From: Prevotella sp. UBA4268
GTDB lineage: Bacteria; Bacteroidota; Bacteroidia; Bacteroidales; Bacteroidaceae
NCBI GenBank assembly: GCA_002395135.1
Contig: DGWC01000055.1
Location: 1-64,000, forward strand
Direction: 5' to 3'
Length of the DNA stretch: 64,000 bases
This document shows, piece by piece, positions 34,762 to 42,582 of the stretch (position 1 is the stretch's first letter; each line of letters opens with the position of its first letter). The position numbers were made by a program, and so were the translations under genes. Below the pieces are notes generated by a model. The model was not told where the DNA came from. It ran no database searches and saw nothing but the letters and a program-made list of their open reading frames with translations.

Positions 34762-35388
34762 CTATGCCGGTAGATAGATAAGGTGTTTCTCCTTGAACCA
34801 TTCCTCTTTGAACCACGTGCTGATGTCTGTGATGTCGGCAAGGTGCTTGAAAGGTTTCACCTCTTCTTGTATGTCACCGCCTTTCAACACAATAACTCCG
34901 TTGGGAACAGAGTTCTGCTGGTGTTTCTTGCGGATGTTTTTCTTCACGATTTTCATCAGGTCGGGCAGGGGCATTACGGCCCGGCTCACCACAAAGTCGA
35001 ATGTTTCCTTTTCTTCCTCACCGCGAATGTGCTCGGCAACGCAGTTTTTCAGTCCGATGGCATTGGCCACTTCGGTGGCAACAAGTATTTTTTTCCTGGT
35101 GCCGTCTATCAGTTTGAAATGACATTCGGGGAACATGATGGCAAGTGGGATGCCCGGAAATCCTCCTCCCGTGCCGAAATCCAGGATGCTGGTTCCCTTC
35201 CTGAAACTCAAGGCCTTGGCTATCGACAGTGAATGGAGCACATGATGCTCATACAGATTGTCGATGTCCTTTCGTGATATCACGTTTATTTTTTCGTTCC
35301 ATTCATGATAGAGCGCATCAAGCATCTCAAACTGTTTTTTCTGCTCATCAGTGAGCGAAGGGAAATATTTGAATATAATGTCTGCCAT
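34762..35388 (-). CDS. rsmG: 16S rRNA (guanine527-N7)-methyltransferase
   Basis: This 208-residue SAM-dependent enzyme (GidB) methylates G527 in the 530 loop of 16S rRNA. Motif I is LDFGTGGGFPGIPLA at about residues 68-82; the N-terminal EWNEKINVISRKD and central FVVSRAVMPLPDL are characteristic. Loss of this enzyme gives low-level streptomycin resistance in other bacteria. It lies upstream of the MBL hydrolase and ruvC. Confidence 0.95.
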   Translation of the reverse strand: MADIIFKYFPSLTDEQKKQFEMLDALYHEWNEKINVISRKDIDNLYEHHVLHSLSIAKALSFRKGTSILDFGTGGGFPGIPLAIMFPECHFKLIDGTRKKILVATEVANAIGLKNCVAEHIRGEEEKETFDFVVSRAVMPLPDLMKIVKKNIRKKHQQNSVPNGVIVLKGGDIQEEVKPFKHLADITDISTWFKEEWFKEKHLIYLPA

Positions 35389-35485
35389 CTTGTGCCGTTG
35401 TTTCTAGATAGTATGATTAATAATGTGTTATTGTTTCGGTCTCATTCGCTGGGGCGGGGGCGGTTGCGTGCCGGAAAGGCATGTC

Positions 35486-36298
35486 TTATTTCAGCACGGA
35501 GTCCAAGTCGGAATAGTCGATCTCTGCTTCTATCTGCCCTTCTGCGTGGGGTGCTATTTCAGAATCTGTATAGATAAAAGTGATGGAGTTCTTGCCCAGA
35601 ATGAAGTTCTCTGTGACATAAGGCTCCATGTTGATGAATAGTGACTTCTCGTGCAGTCCGTCTACGTCTTTCACCTTGTATTTCTCGCACAGCGCTTCCA
35701 CCACTTTCTCTTTCAGCATTTCGTAATAGCCCGGCACGAAGACATCATCCAGCAGGAGAATCTTACCGTTTTCCATGTCAATGTTTTTGGCAATGGTGCT
35801 GTTGATGCCATGTGCGCCACCTCCGAAATAGTAAACTTCTGCCAGATAGTTGAACACACCTTTGCGCCCTTTCTTCACATTTGTTTCGCAAGAGTATTGA
35901 ACGTTGTATGCATTGGGGTGGTTGGGGTCTCTGCGAAACAGGTCGCCGTATTCTTTTTTGTAGTCGACGGCATATTTCTGCATATATAATGCCAGCGACT
36001 CTTTGGCTTCGCGCACCACCGTATCGGTGGAGATATAGTCGGGAGTGAGGATTCCCGATTTGAACAGAGCCTTGTTCACGGCTTGGGAATTCTTGCCTGT
36101 GGCATAATGAACGCGCAGTTGAATCTCGGCTTTCGGTGATGTTGCGCTGTTGGTGAGCGATATCACGGTGTCTTTTTTGTACTCGCTGAAATCCATCACC
36201 TTGTCCTCTTCTGTCCCCGACGTGCCTTTTCCTCCGCATGAACAGAGAAAAAAGGTTGTAATAAAACAGGAATAGAGTATCTGGAGTTTTATCTTCAT
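35486..36298 (-). CDS. Lipoprotein with DUF3298/DUF4163-like domain
   Basis: The 270-residue protein begins with a signal peptide ending in lipobox LCSC (about residues 18-21). A DUF4163-like region (VHYATGKNSQAVNKALF) follows, then a DUF3298 (RsiV C-terminal-like) domain with YLAEVYYFGGGAHGINS and a terminal ITFIYTDSEIAPHAEG. In RsiV this module binds lysozyme, but most homologues have no known ligand. I chose MKIKLQILYS as start since it opens the signal peptide; longer frames upstream lack one. A promoter lies just upstream. Confidence 0.85.
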   Translation of the reverse strand: MKIKLQILYSCFITTFFLCSCGGKGTSGTEEDKVMDFSEYKKDTVISLTNSATSPKAEIQLRVHYATGKNSQAVNKALFKSGILTPDYISTDTVVREAKESLALYMQKYAVDYKKEYGDLFRRDPNHPNAYNVQYSCETNVKKGRKGVFNYLAEVYYFGGGAHGINSTIAKNIDMENGKILLLDDVFVPGYYEMLKEKVVEALCEKYKVKDVDGLHEKSLFINMEPYVTENFILGKNSITFIYTDSEIAPHAEGQIEAEIDYSDLDSVLK

Positions 36299-36324
36299 GA
36301 TTCTTTTCTTTTTCAAAAACGATG

Positions 36325-36332
36325 CAAATATA
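36325..36332 (-). promoter_or_regulatory. -7 promoter element of the DUF3298 lipoprotein gene
   Basis: On the minus strand this reads TATATTTG followed by CA, 26 bases before the start. Confidence 0.5.
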
Positions 36333-36385
36333 CTTGAAACGAGGCAAAAAAGCAAATTATTTTTCATAATAATTATATTTTTGTG

Positions 36386-36393
36386 TACTTTTG
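36386..36393 (+). promoter_or_regulatory. -7 promoter element of the HAD phosphatase gene
   Basis: TACTTTTG followed by CACCCG, 23 bases before the start codon. Confidence 0.6.
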
Positions 36394-36416
36394 CACCCGA
36401 AAAATCAACAAGGATT

Positions 36417-37085
36417 ATGGGATATAAAGTATTCAAGGCGGCATTGTTTGATCTGGACGGGGTGGTTTTCGACACGGAACCACAGTATTCTGTGTTCTGG
36501 GGAGCACAATGCCGAAAGTATCATCCAGAGGAGCCGGGACTGGAAAACAGAATTAAAGGTCAGACGCTCGTTCAGATTTTCGACGGGCATTTCTCCGGCC
36601 ACCTGGCCCAATACCGGCATGCCATCGTGGAAGAACTGAATGACTACGAGCGGCAAATGACCTATCAGTATATTGACGGATTTGAATCTTTTGTCGGCGA
36701 TTTAAGGAATCACGGCGTGAAAACGGCTGTGGTAACGAGCAGCAACATGCCTAAGATGGAGAATGTCTTTGTGCAGCAGCCCCGTTTCAAGGAGTTGTTC
36801 GATGCCATTCTCACCTCAGAAGACTTTGACAAAAGCAAACCCGATCCCGACTGCTATCTCAAGGCGGCATCCCGATTCATGTGCCGGCCAGAGGAATGTG
36901 TGGTCTTTGAAGACAGTTTCAACGGTTTGCGAGCCGGAAGGGCAGCGCAGATGACTGTGGTAGGCCTGTCAACCACCAACCCCGAAGAGGCCATCAGTGC
37001 GCTGGCAGACAGGGTTGTACACGACTATAAATCGCTCAACTATGAAAAAATGTGCGAAATGATAGCCCAGTTTCATCAAAAATAA
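36417..37085 (+). CDS. HAD-superfamily hydrolase (beta-phosphoglucomutase-like)
   Basis: This 222-residue HAD hydrolase has motif I AALFDLDGVVFDTEP (nucleophile and general acid Asp), motif II VVTSSN, motif III Lys in SKPDPDCYLKA and motif IV VFEDSFNGLRAG. The helical cap after motif I places it with the PGMB/phosphatase subgroup that acts on small sugar phosphates; the substrate is unknown. I start at MGYKVFKAALF, following the promoter. The panB promoter begins one base after its stop codon. Confidence 0.9.
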   Translation: MGYKVFKAALFDLDGVVFDTEPQYSVFWGAQCRKYHPEEPGLENRIKGQTLVQIFDGHFSGHLAQYRHAIVEELNDYERQMTYQYIDGFESFVGDLRNHGVKTAVVTSSNMPKMENVFVQQPRFKELFDAILTSEDFDKSKPDPDCYLKAASRFMCRPEECVVFEDSFNGLRAGRAAQMTVVGLSTTNPEEAISALADRVVHDYKSLNYEKMCEMIAQFHQK

Positions 37086-37086
37086 G

Positions 37087-37094
37087 TACCTTTG
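37087..37094 (+). promoter_or_regulatory. -7 promoter element of panB
   Basis: TACCTTTG followed by CACCCGCATTTT, nearly identical to the tRNA-Pro promoter. It begins one base after the stop of the HAD gene. Confidence 0.65.
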
Positions 37095-37132
37095 CACCCG
37101 CATTTTAAAAATTATAGGAACATATTTAGGCT

Positions 37133-37954
37133 ATGGCAGGATATCTTGTAAGCGACAACCGTAAGGTGACTACCCACCGTTTCATTGAGATGAAGCAGAA
37201 AGGTGAAAAGATTTCAATGCTCACATCTTATGACTTTACAACCGCCCGTATCGTTGATGCAGCAGGCATTGACGGTATTTTGATTGGCGACTCGGCATCC
37301 AACGTGATGGCAGGAAACACGACGACGCTCCCGATGACTGTGGATCAGATGATCTATCATGCACGTAGCGTAGTACGTGGAGTCAGCAGGGCCCTTGTGG
37401 TATGTGATATGCCTTTCGGCAGTTACCAGGTTGACCGCCACGAAGGAGTGAAGAATGCAGTGCGCATCATGAAGGAAAGCGGCTGCGATGCCCTCAAACT
37501 GGAAGGTGGCGTGGAGATTATCGACACCGTGAAGGGTATTCTTGATGCCGGTATTCCTGTGATGGCGCATCTGGGACTTACACCTCAGAGCATCAATAAA
37601 TTCGGTACTTACGCGGTGAGAGCCAAGGACGAGCGTGAGGCAGAGAAACTTATTTCAGACGCTCATCTGCTTGAAGAGGCCGGATGTTTCTCGCTTGTCA
37701 TGGAGAAAATACCTTCCCTGCTTGCCGAAAGGGTAACCAAGGAACTGAGTATTCCCACCATCGGCATCGGTGCAGGCGGAAAAACCGACGGCCAGATACT
37801 GGTTGTGGCCGACATGCTGGGTATGACTCAGGGGTTCAGTCCGCGTTTCCTGCGCCGATATGCTAATCTTTATGAAGTGATGACCGATGCCATTGGTTCG
37901 TATGTGGGCGATGTGAAAAGTGGTGATTTCCCCAATGAGGAGGAGAGTTATTAA
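37133..37954 (+). CDS. panB: 3-methyl-2-oxobutanoate hydroxymethyltransferase
   Basis: This 273-residue TIM-barrel enzyme adds a hydroxymethyl group from methylene-THF to ketoisovalerate, the first step of pantothenate synthesis. Family motifs are clear: [15 protein letters not shown], the metal-binding [40 protein letters not shown] and PTIGIGAG. Length and start are standard. An MFS transporter gene follows after 11 bases; other pan genes are not in the window. Confidence 0.97.
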   Translation: MAGYLVSDNRKVTTHRFIEMKQKGEKISMLTSYDFTTARIVDAAGIDGILIGDSASNVMAGNTTTLPMTVDQMIYHARSVVRGVSRALVVCDMPFGSYQVDRHEGVKNAVRIMKESGCDALKLEGGVEIIDTVKGILDAGIPVMAHLGLTPQSINKFGTYAVRAKDEREAEKLISDAHLLEEAGCFSLVMEKIPSLLAERVTKELSIPTIGIGAGGKTDGQILVVADMLGMTQGFSPRFLRRYANLYEVMTDAIGSYVGDVKSGDFPNEEESY

Positions 37955-37965
37955 ACATTAGTCCC

Positions 37966-39144
37966 ATGTATACGCAGAACACGCCTGTACACGTCAAGTT
38001 ATGGCATCATGATTTCTGGCGGCTGGCACTTGCCAACCTGCTTGTCACGGTGTCGGTATATATGTTCATCCCTGTGCTTCCTGCATGGATGGCGACGTAT
38101 GTAGGTGTGGATGCATCCCGTTATGCCATGGGAATCTATGCCGTCGGGCTGTTTGCCCTGGGCGGTTTCTGCTCGTATTTCGTTCAGCGCTATCGTCGCA
38201 ATCATGTCTGTGTGGTTTCCATCCTCACCATGGTGGCCTGTTCGCTGCTTCAATATTATCTTCCCACGCTGCTGGGTCATAGCCGATCCATGCTGCCCAC
38301 ATTGTTTATCATCGTAAGATATGTGATTGGCGCAGCCTTCGGACTGGCTCAAATGGTGCTCATGAGCACCTTGGTGATTGACACAAGTGAGTCGTTCCGC
38401 CGCACGGAAGCCAACCACAGTGCCGCCTGGTTTGGACGTTTCTCCTTGTCGCTGGGGCCGTTGCTCTCTTTGTTGGTATATCGTTATCTGGGATTCCAGC
38501 AAGTAGTGTGGGTTTCGTGTATATGCGGACTGGTGGCCATTGTGCTCATCCAGTTGGTAGATTTCCCGTTCAAGGCGCCCGAAGACCAACTCCGGGTGTT
38601 CTCTTCAGACCGTTTTTTCCTGTTGCATGGCGTTCCCCTGTTTGTCAATCTCATGTTGTGCACGATGGTTGTCGGCATGATAATGACCCTCGAAAACGAT
38701 GTGGTTTTCTATGCGATGATGATGGCTGGCTTCTTGCTTGCCTTGCTCTCACAGAAATATGTCTTTGCAAATGCAGAACTGAAGAGTGAGATTGTGACCG
38801 GATTGGTGCTGCTGTGTGCATCGGTTCTGATGCTGATGACCGACAATCAGACGGCCACCGTCTACATCATGCCAGTGACAACCGGGCTGGGAATCGGGAT
38901 TATCGGTGCGCGGTTCCTGCTGTTTTTCATCAAACTGAGCAAGCATTGCCAAAGGGGAACGTCGCAGAGTTCGTATTTCCTGTCATGGGAACTGGGACTC
39001 ACGACAGGCATTTTCATCGGCCTTGGCTACGGTGTCGAAGAGAAGGACATGCTGCTTCGCGTTGCCTTGATAACAACTATTCTTGCCCTTCTGATGTATC
39101 AGGTGTTTACACATTCCTGGTATCTGAAGAACAAGAACAGATAA
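37966..39144 (+). CDS. MFS transporter
   Basis: This 392-residue inner-membrane protein has about 12 hydrophobic helices in two sets of six. The first cytoplasmic loop carries a diverged MFS motif (VQRYRRNHV). The substrate is unknown. It follows panB closely and is probably co-transcribed. Export or import of a pantothenate-related compound is conceivable from context alone, but nothing in the protein shows it. It converges on clpC. Confidence 0.85.
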   Translation: MYTQNTPVHVKLWHHDFWRLALANLLVTVSVYMFIPVLPAWMATYVGVDASRYAMGIYAVGLFALGGFCSYFVQRYRRNHVCVVSILTMVACSLLQYYLPTLLGHSRSMLPTLFIIVRYVIGAAFGLAQMVLMSTLVIDTSESFRRTEANHSAAWFGRFSLSLGPLLSLLVYRYLGFQQVVWVSCICGLVAIVLIQLVDFPFKAPEDQLRVFSSDRFFLLHGVPLFVNLMLCTMVVGMIMTLENDVVFYAMMMAGFLLALLSQKYVFANAELKSEIVTGLVLLCASVLMLMTDNQTATVYIMPVTTGLGIGIIGARFLLFFIKLSKHCQRGTSQSSYFLSWELGLTTGIFIGLGYGVEEKDMLLRVALITTILALLMYQVFTHSWYLKNKNR

Positions 39145-39180
39145 AATAACTCGTCAATTGATAATCAAACCGCTCGTTTG

Positions 39181-41724
39181 TTATACACACTCAAACGTAA
39201 GTTCTTCCTTATTGTCAACCTTGCCGATGCGTATGGTTGCGCCCGGTTGCAGTTCTCCGTCGAGCAATCTCTCGCACACACCATCCTCAATATAGTTTTG
39301 AATGGCACGTTTTAGCGGTCGGGCTCCAAACTGGACATCATATCCTTTCACGGCAACCATTTCCTTGGCGGCATCCGACAGTTCAATGTGGTAGCCCAAT
39401 GCCTCTACGCGCTGGTAGAGACCTTTCAGTTCCACGTCGATAATCTGTTTGATGGCATTCAGGTCGAGTTGGTCGAAGGTGATAATCTCATCCAGACGGT
39501 TGAGGAATTCAGGAGAGAACTGTTTGCTCAGACTCTTCTGGATAATGCTCCGAGCATGTTCCTTGTCCTGCTCGTTGATGGCAAAACTGGTAAATCCAGT
39601 GGCATTGAAGCCCACGCCACGACCAAAATCCTTCAATTGTTTGGTACCTGCGTTGCTGGTCATGATAATAACCGTGTTGCGGAAATCTACCAATCGGCCG
39701 TTGCCGTCAGTGAGTCTGCCCTCGTCGAGCACCTGGAGCAGCATGTTGAACACATTACCATGCGCCTTTTCTATCTCATCGAGCAAAACGATGGAGTAGG
39801 GATGGCGGCGCACGCGTTCAGTGAGTTGACCTCCTTCTTCATATCCCACATATCCCGGAGGTGCACCAATCAGGCGCGATGTGTTGAAACTCTCAGAGTA
39901 TTCGCTCATGTCGATGCGGATTAAAGCATCGGCACTGCCGAACATTTCCTCTGCCAACTTCTTGGCCAGGTAAGTTTTTCCCACGCCCGTGGGGCCGAGG
40001 AACATGAATGCGCCGATGGGATGGTTCGGCTCTTTCAGTCCTACGCGGTTGCGCTGTATGGCTTTCACCATCTTTTCTATGGCCTTTTCCTGGGCGATAA
40101 CCGAGCCTTTCAGTTTCGACGAGAGGTTCTTCAGCCGGATGCCTTCTGCCTCGGCCATGCGCTGGACAGGCACGCCCGACATCATCGACACCACGTCGGC
40201 AACGTCTTTGTCGGTAACAATCTCGCGCGTCTGCACATCGCCCTCGTTCCATCTGCGCTGCATTTCGTCGAGTTCAATCTCCTTCTTAATCTGGTTGTCG
40301 CGGTATGCGGCGGCCAGTTCGAAGTTCTGATTCCTCACGGCATTCTGTTTCTTCTGCTTCAGTTCGTCAATCTCCTTCTCCAGATTCGTGATTTCCGGCG
40401 GCACGCTTGCATGCTGCAGATGAATCTTCGAGCCCACTTCGTCCAAGGCATCAATTGCTTTGTCGGGGAAGAAACGGTCGGTGATGTAACGGTCTGTCAA
40501 TTTGACACATGTCAGAATGGCATCTTCAGTATAGGTAACTTGATGGTGCTGTTCATATCTTTCTTTGATATTGTGCAGGATGGTGATGGTTTCCTCAACG
40601 TTTGTTGGCTCTACAATCACCTTCTGGAATCTTCTTTCAAGTGCTCCGTCTTTTTCAATGGAGTTGCGATACTCATCAAGCGTGGTGGCACCGATACACT
40701 GAATGGTTCCCCTTGCCAGCGCCGGCTTCAGTATGTTGGCAGCATCCATCGAGCCAGGTGTGGATCCGGCACCGATAATCGTGTGGATTTCGTCGATGAA
40801 TACGATGATGTCGGGGTTGGCTTCTATTTCCTTTATCAGTGCGCGGATGCGCTCTTCAAACTGTCCGCGGTATTTTGTTCCGGCCACAATAGATGTCATA
40901 TCCAGGTTGACCAGCCGCTTGTTGAAGAGGATGGGAGACGTGCGGTGGTTGGCAATCAGTTGGGCAATGCCTTCAACGATGGCACTCTTGCCCACGCCCG
41001 GTTCACCAATCAGGATGGGATTGTTCTTCTTTCTGCGACCTAATATTTCTATGACGCGCTGTATTTCGCGCTCCCTTCCCACAACGGGATCCAGTTTCCC
41101 GTCCATGGCGGCCTTCGTCAGGTCGGTGGAAAAATTGTCAAGAACGGGCGTTTTGCCGTCGCCCTTGCGAGTGCGTGTGGCGGTTTTCGAGCCTTTCTGC
41201 TCATTGCTTTCATTGTTTTGAGCCACAGTCTCGTCTTCTTCATCTTCGTCGGGGATGTCGATTCCGTTCCTTGGGTTTACCGATTCTTTCTTCTGTGAAA
41301 AATATGTCAATGCGTCTTCGTAGTTCATATTGTTTAATTCTAATACATGTTTTGCACCGTTATCAACGGCATCGTGCAGGATGGCCAGCAGCAAATGCTG
41401 CACATCAACGGTTGATGTGGTCTGCATACGTGCCTCAAGGACAGCAAGTTTCAGTATGTTGCTTGCCCTTTCGTTCAGCACCAGTTCTTGCGTGTTGATG
41501 GGTTGCATATATTCATTCTCTCTCACTTTCTGCTCCAGTTCTGTCTTTACCGACTGCAGGTTGATGGCACAAGAGTTCAGGTAGTCGGTCACTACATTGT
41601 GCTTGTCGCGCATCAAACCAAGCAACAGGTGCTCCGGACCAACGGTTCTGCTGGCCAGGCGTGCTGCTTCTTCGCGGCTGAATGCAAGTATTTGTGAAAC
41701 TTTTGGCGAAAACTGACTCGTCAT
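39181..41724 (-). CDS. clpC: ATP-dependent Clp protease ATPase subunit ClpC
   Basis: This 847-residue Hsp100 unfoldase has a double Clp N domain (about residues 1-145), AAA+ module 1 (GEPGVGKSA) and a UVR-like middle segment (QNFELAAAYRDNQIKKE) typical of ClpC rather than ClpB. AAA+ module 2 has GPTGVGKTY and VVLLDEIEK-type Walker B (IVLLDEIEKAH). A VGF tripeptide in GRGVGFNATG matches the loop that docks to ClpP, so it should feed substrates to that protease. A Gln/Lys/Thr linker lies at about 150-190. A promoter precedes it. Confidence 0.94.
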   Translation of the reverse strand: MTSQFSPKVSQILAFSREEAARLASRTVGPEHLLLGLMRDKHNVVTDYLNSCAINLQSVKTELEQKVRENEYMQPINTQELVLNERASNILKLAVLEARMQTTSTVDVQHLLLAILHDAVDNGAKHVLELNNMNYEDALTYFSQKKESVNPRNGIDIPDEDEEDETVAQNNESNEQKGSKTATRTRKGDGKTPVLDNFSTDLTKAAMDGKLDPVVGREREIQRVIEILGRRKKNNPILIGEPGVGKSAIVEGIAQLIANHRTSPILFNKRLVNLDMTSIVAGTKYRGQFEERIRALIKEIEANPDIIVFIDEIHTIIGAGSTPGSMDAANILKPALARGTIQCIGATTLDEYRNSIEKDGALERRFQKVIVEPTNVEETITILHNIKERYEQHHQVTYTEDAILTCVKLTDRYITDRFFPDKAIDALDEVGSKIHLQHASVPPEITNLEKEIDELKQKKQNAVRNQNFELAAAYRDNQIKKEIELDEMQRRWNEGDVQTREIVTDKDVADVVSMMSGVPVQRMAEAEGIRLKNLSSKLKGSVIAQEKAIEKMVKAIQRNRVGLKEPNHPIGAFMFLGPTGVGKTYLAKKLAEEMFGSADALIRIDMSEYSESFNTSRLIGAPPGYVGYEEGGQLTERVRRHPYSIVLLDEIEKAHGNVFNMLLQVLDEGRLTDGNGRLVDFRNTVIIMTSNAGTKQLKDFGRGVGFNATGFTSFAINEQDKEHARSIIQKSLSKQFSPEFLNRLDEIITFDQLDLNAIKQIIDVELKGLYQRVEALGYHIELSDAAKEMVAVKGYDVQFGARPLKRAIQNYIEDGVCERLLDGELQPGATIRIGKVDNKEELTFECV

Positions 41725-41752
41725 ATTTATCTCTTCCTTTCTATTTCTGTTG

Positions 41753-41760
41753 CAAATTTA
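41753..41760 (-). promoter_or_regulatory. -7 promoter element of clpC
   Basis: On the minus strand this reads TAAATTTG followed by CA, with TTG 19 bases upstream (plus-strand CAA at 41780-41782). Confidence 0.65.
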
Positions 41761-42005
41761 CTACATTTATTCCATATTACAAAAAATATGCCAAATTGTT
41801 TTGGCGGTCTGAAATCGGTGATTGCTGCCGTTTTTACGGCAATGGGTGTCGCTGCTGTCATGACTGTCGCGCGGTGCTGATTGGAAAAAACGCAACAAAA
41901 CCATGTTGCCGTTTTTCTTCAAAATAGAAATCGATTTTGTGAAAAATAAGCGTTGAAAGGGTGAAAATGTAAAGAATCGTTACCGCAAAGCACCTTTCGC
42001 CATGC

Positions 42006-42115
42006 AAAACCTATGCTTTTGCCCTTCAAAACCTATGGTTTTATAGCCCAAAAACTATGGTTTCGCACCTCAAAACCTATGTTTTTGCAACCCAAAACCT
42101 ATGCTTTTTTCAGCA
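42006..42115. repeat. Five tandem 22-bp palindromic repeats
   Basis: Units start at 42006, 42028, 42050, 42072 and 42094, an exact 22-base register. Each has the core AAAACCTATGGTTTT or a 1-3 base variant; the second unit is a perfect palindrome, AAAACC-TAT-GGTTTT. The 7-base spacers vary (GCCCTTC, ATAGCCC, GCACCTC, GCAACCC). The core is conserved and the spacers are not, as in an array of protein-binding sites. Confidence 0.85.
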
Positions 42116-42365
42116 AACATCTGGTTTCTTCGTTCAAGAAAAATATATTTTCGTTGTAATTGATTATTAGCCAATAAGTTGCAGAAAATGCTCCAAAACG
42201 CGCGTGTTTCGCGCCCAGTTTATCGTTTCTGGCCAGCATCGCCCGTATAAATGGCTTCAATTCGGATTTTCCATGACAATTCCATACATAATAATTGCTC
42301 AGTTCCGCGGATTTCTCGTTTATGGACTTGTCGCCAAAGAAACCGTCGGTGAATGCCGGAATCAT
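42099..42365 (-). CDS. Doubtful small open frame, 88 residues
   Basis: The frame begins at an ATG and would encode a mixed 88-residue protein with no signal peptide or motif that I recognise. Its last codons run into the 22-bp repeat array. Neither a promoter nor a homologue supports it. It may be non-coding, or a remnant of an element that also brought the repeats. Confidence 0.2.
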   Translation of the reverse strand: MIPAFTDGFFGDKSINEKSAELSNYYVWNCHGKSELKPFIRAMLARNDKLGAKHARFGAFSATYWLIINYNENIFFLNEETRCLLKKA

Positions 42366-42470
42366 TGAAAAAACCGGCTCATTGTTTCGCCTTACATCGG
42401 GTTCACGTTAAATAAAATTTAAAAACCTGCGTTTTTCCCAGTCAGATTTGTGTATGTCGAAAAAATGTAG

Positions 42471-42478
42471 TAATTTTG
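42471..42478 (+). promoter_or_regulatory. -7 promoter element of gyrA
   Basis: TAATTTTG followed by CT, with TTG (42448-42450) 20 bases upstream. The leader before gyrA would be about 100 bases, with no obvious structure. Confidence 0.65.
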
Positions 42479-42582
42479 CTTTGTTTTTGGTAAAGAACGC
42501 GTCAGAGAGCCCGAAAATGGCCTTAAACGCCAAATTTATAGTTTTTAAGAATTTAAAATACAAGGAAAAGATAGACTGAAAA

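Larger units (their letters stand above)
41761..42470. other. Long intergenic region between clpC and gyrA
   Basis: This region holds no convincing gene. It contains the clpC upstream sequence, a small hairpin (TGCCG/CGGCA, about 41826-41841), the 22-bp repeat array, one doubtful minus-strand frame and AT-rich sequence leading to the gyrA promoter. I see no riboswitch or tRNA. Confidence 0.6.

Noticed and set aside
41682..41927. 81-codon plus-strand open frame over the clpC start
   Set aside because: It overlaps the clpC start and promoter, has no promoter of its own, and its composition is unlike a protein.
42006..42115. CRISPR-like spaced repeats
   Set aside because: The unit is 15 conserved plus 7 variable bases. 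Spacers are far too short for CRISPR, and no cas gene is present.
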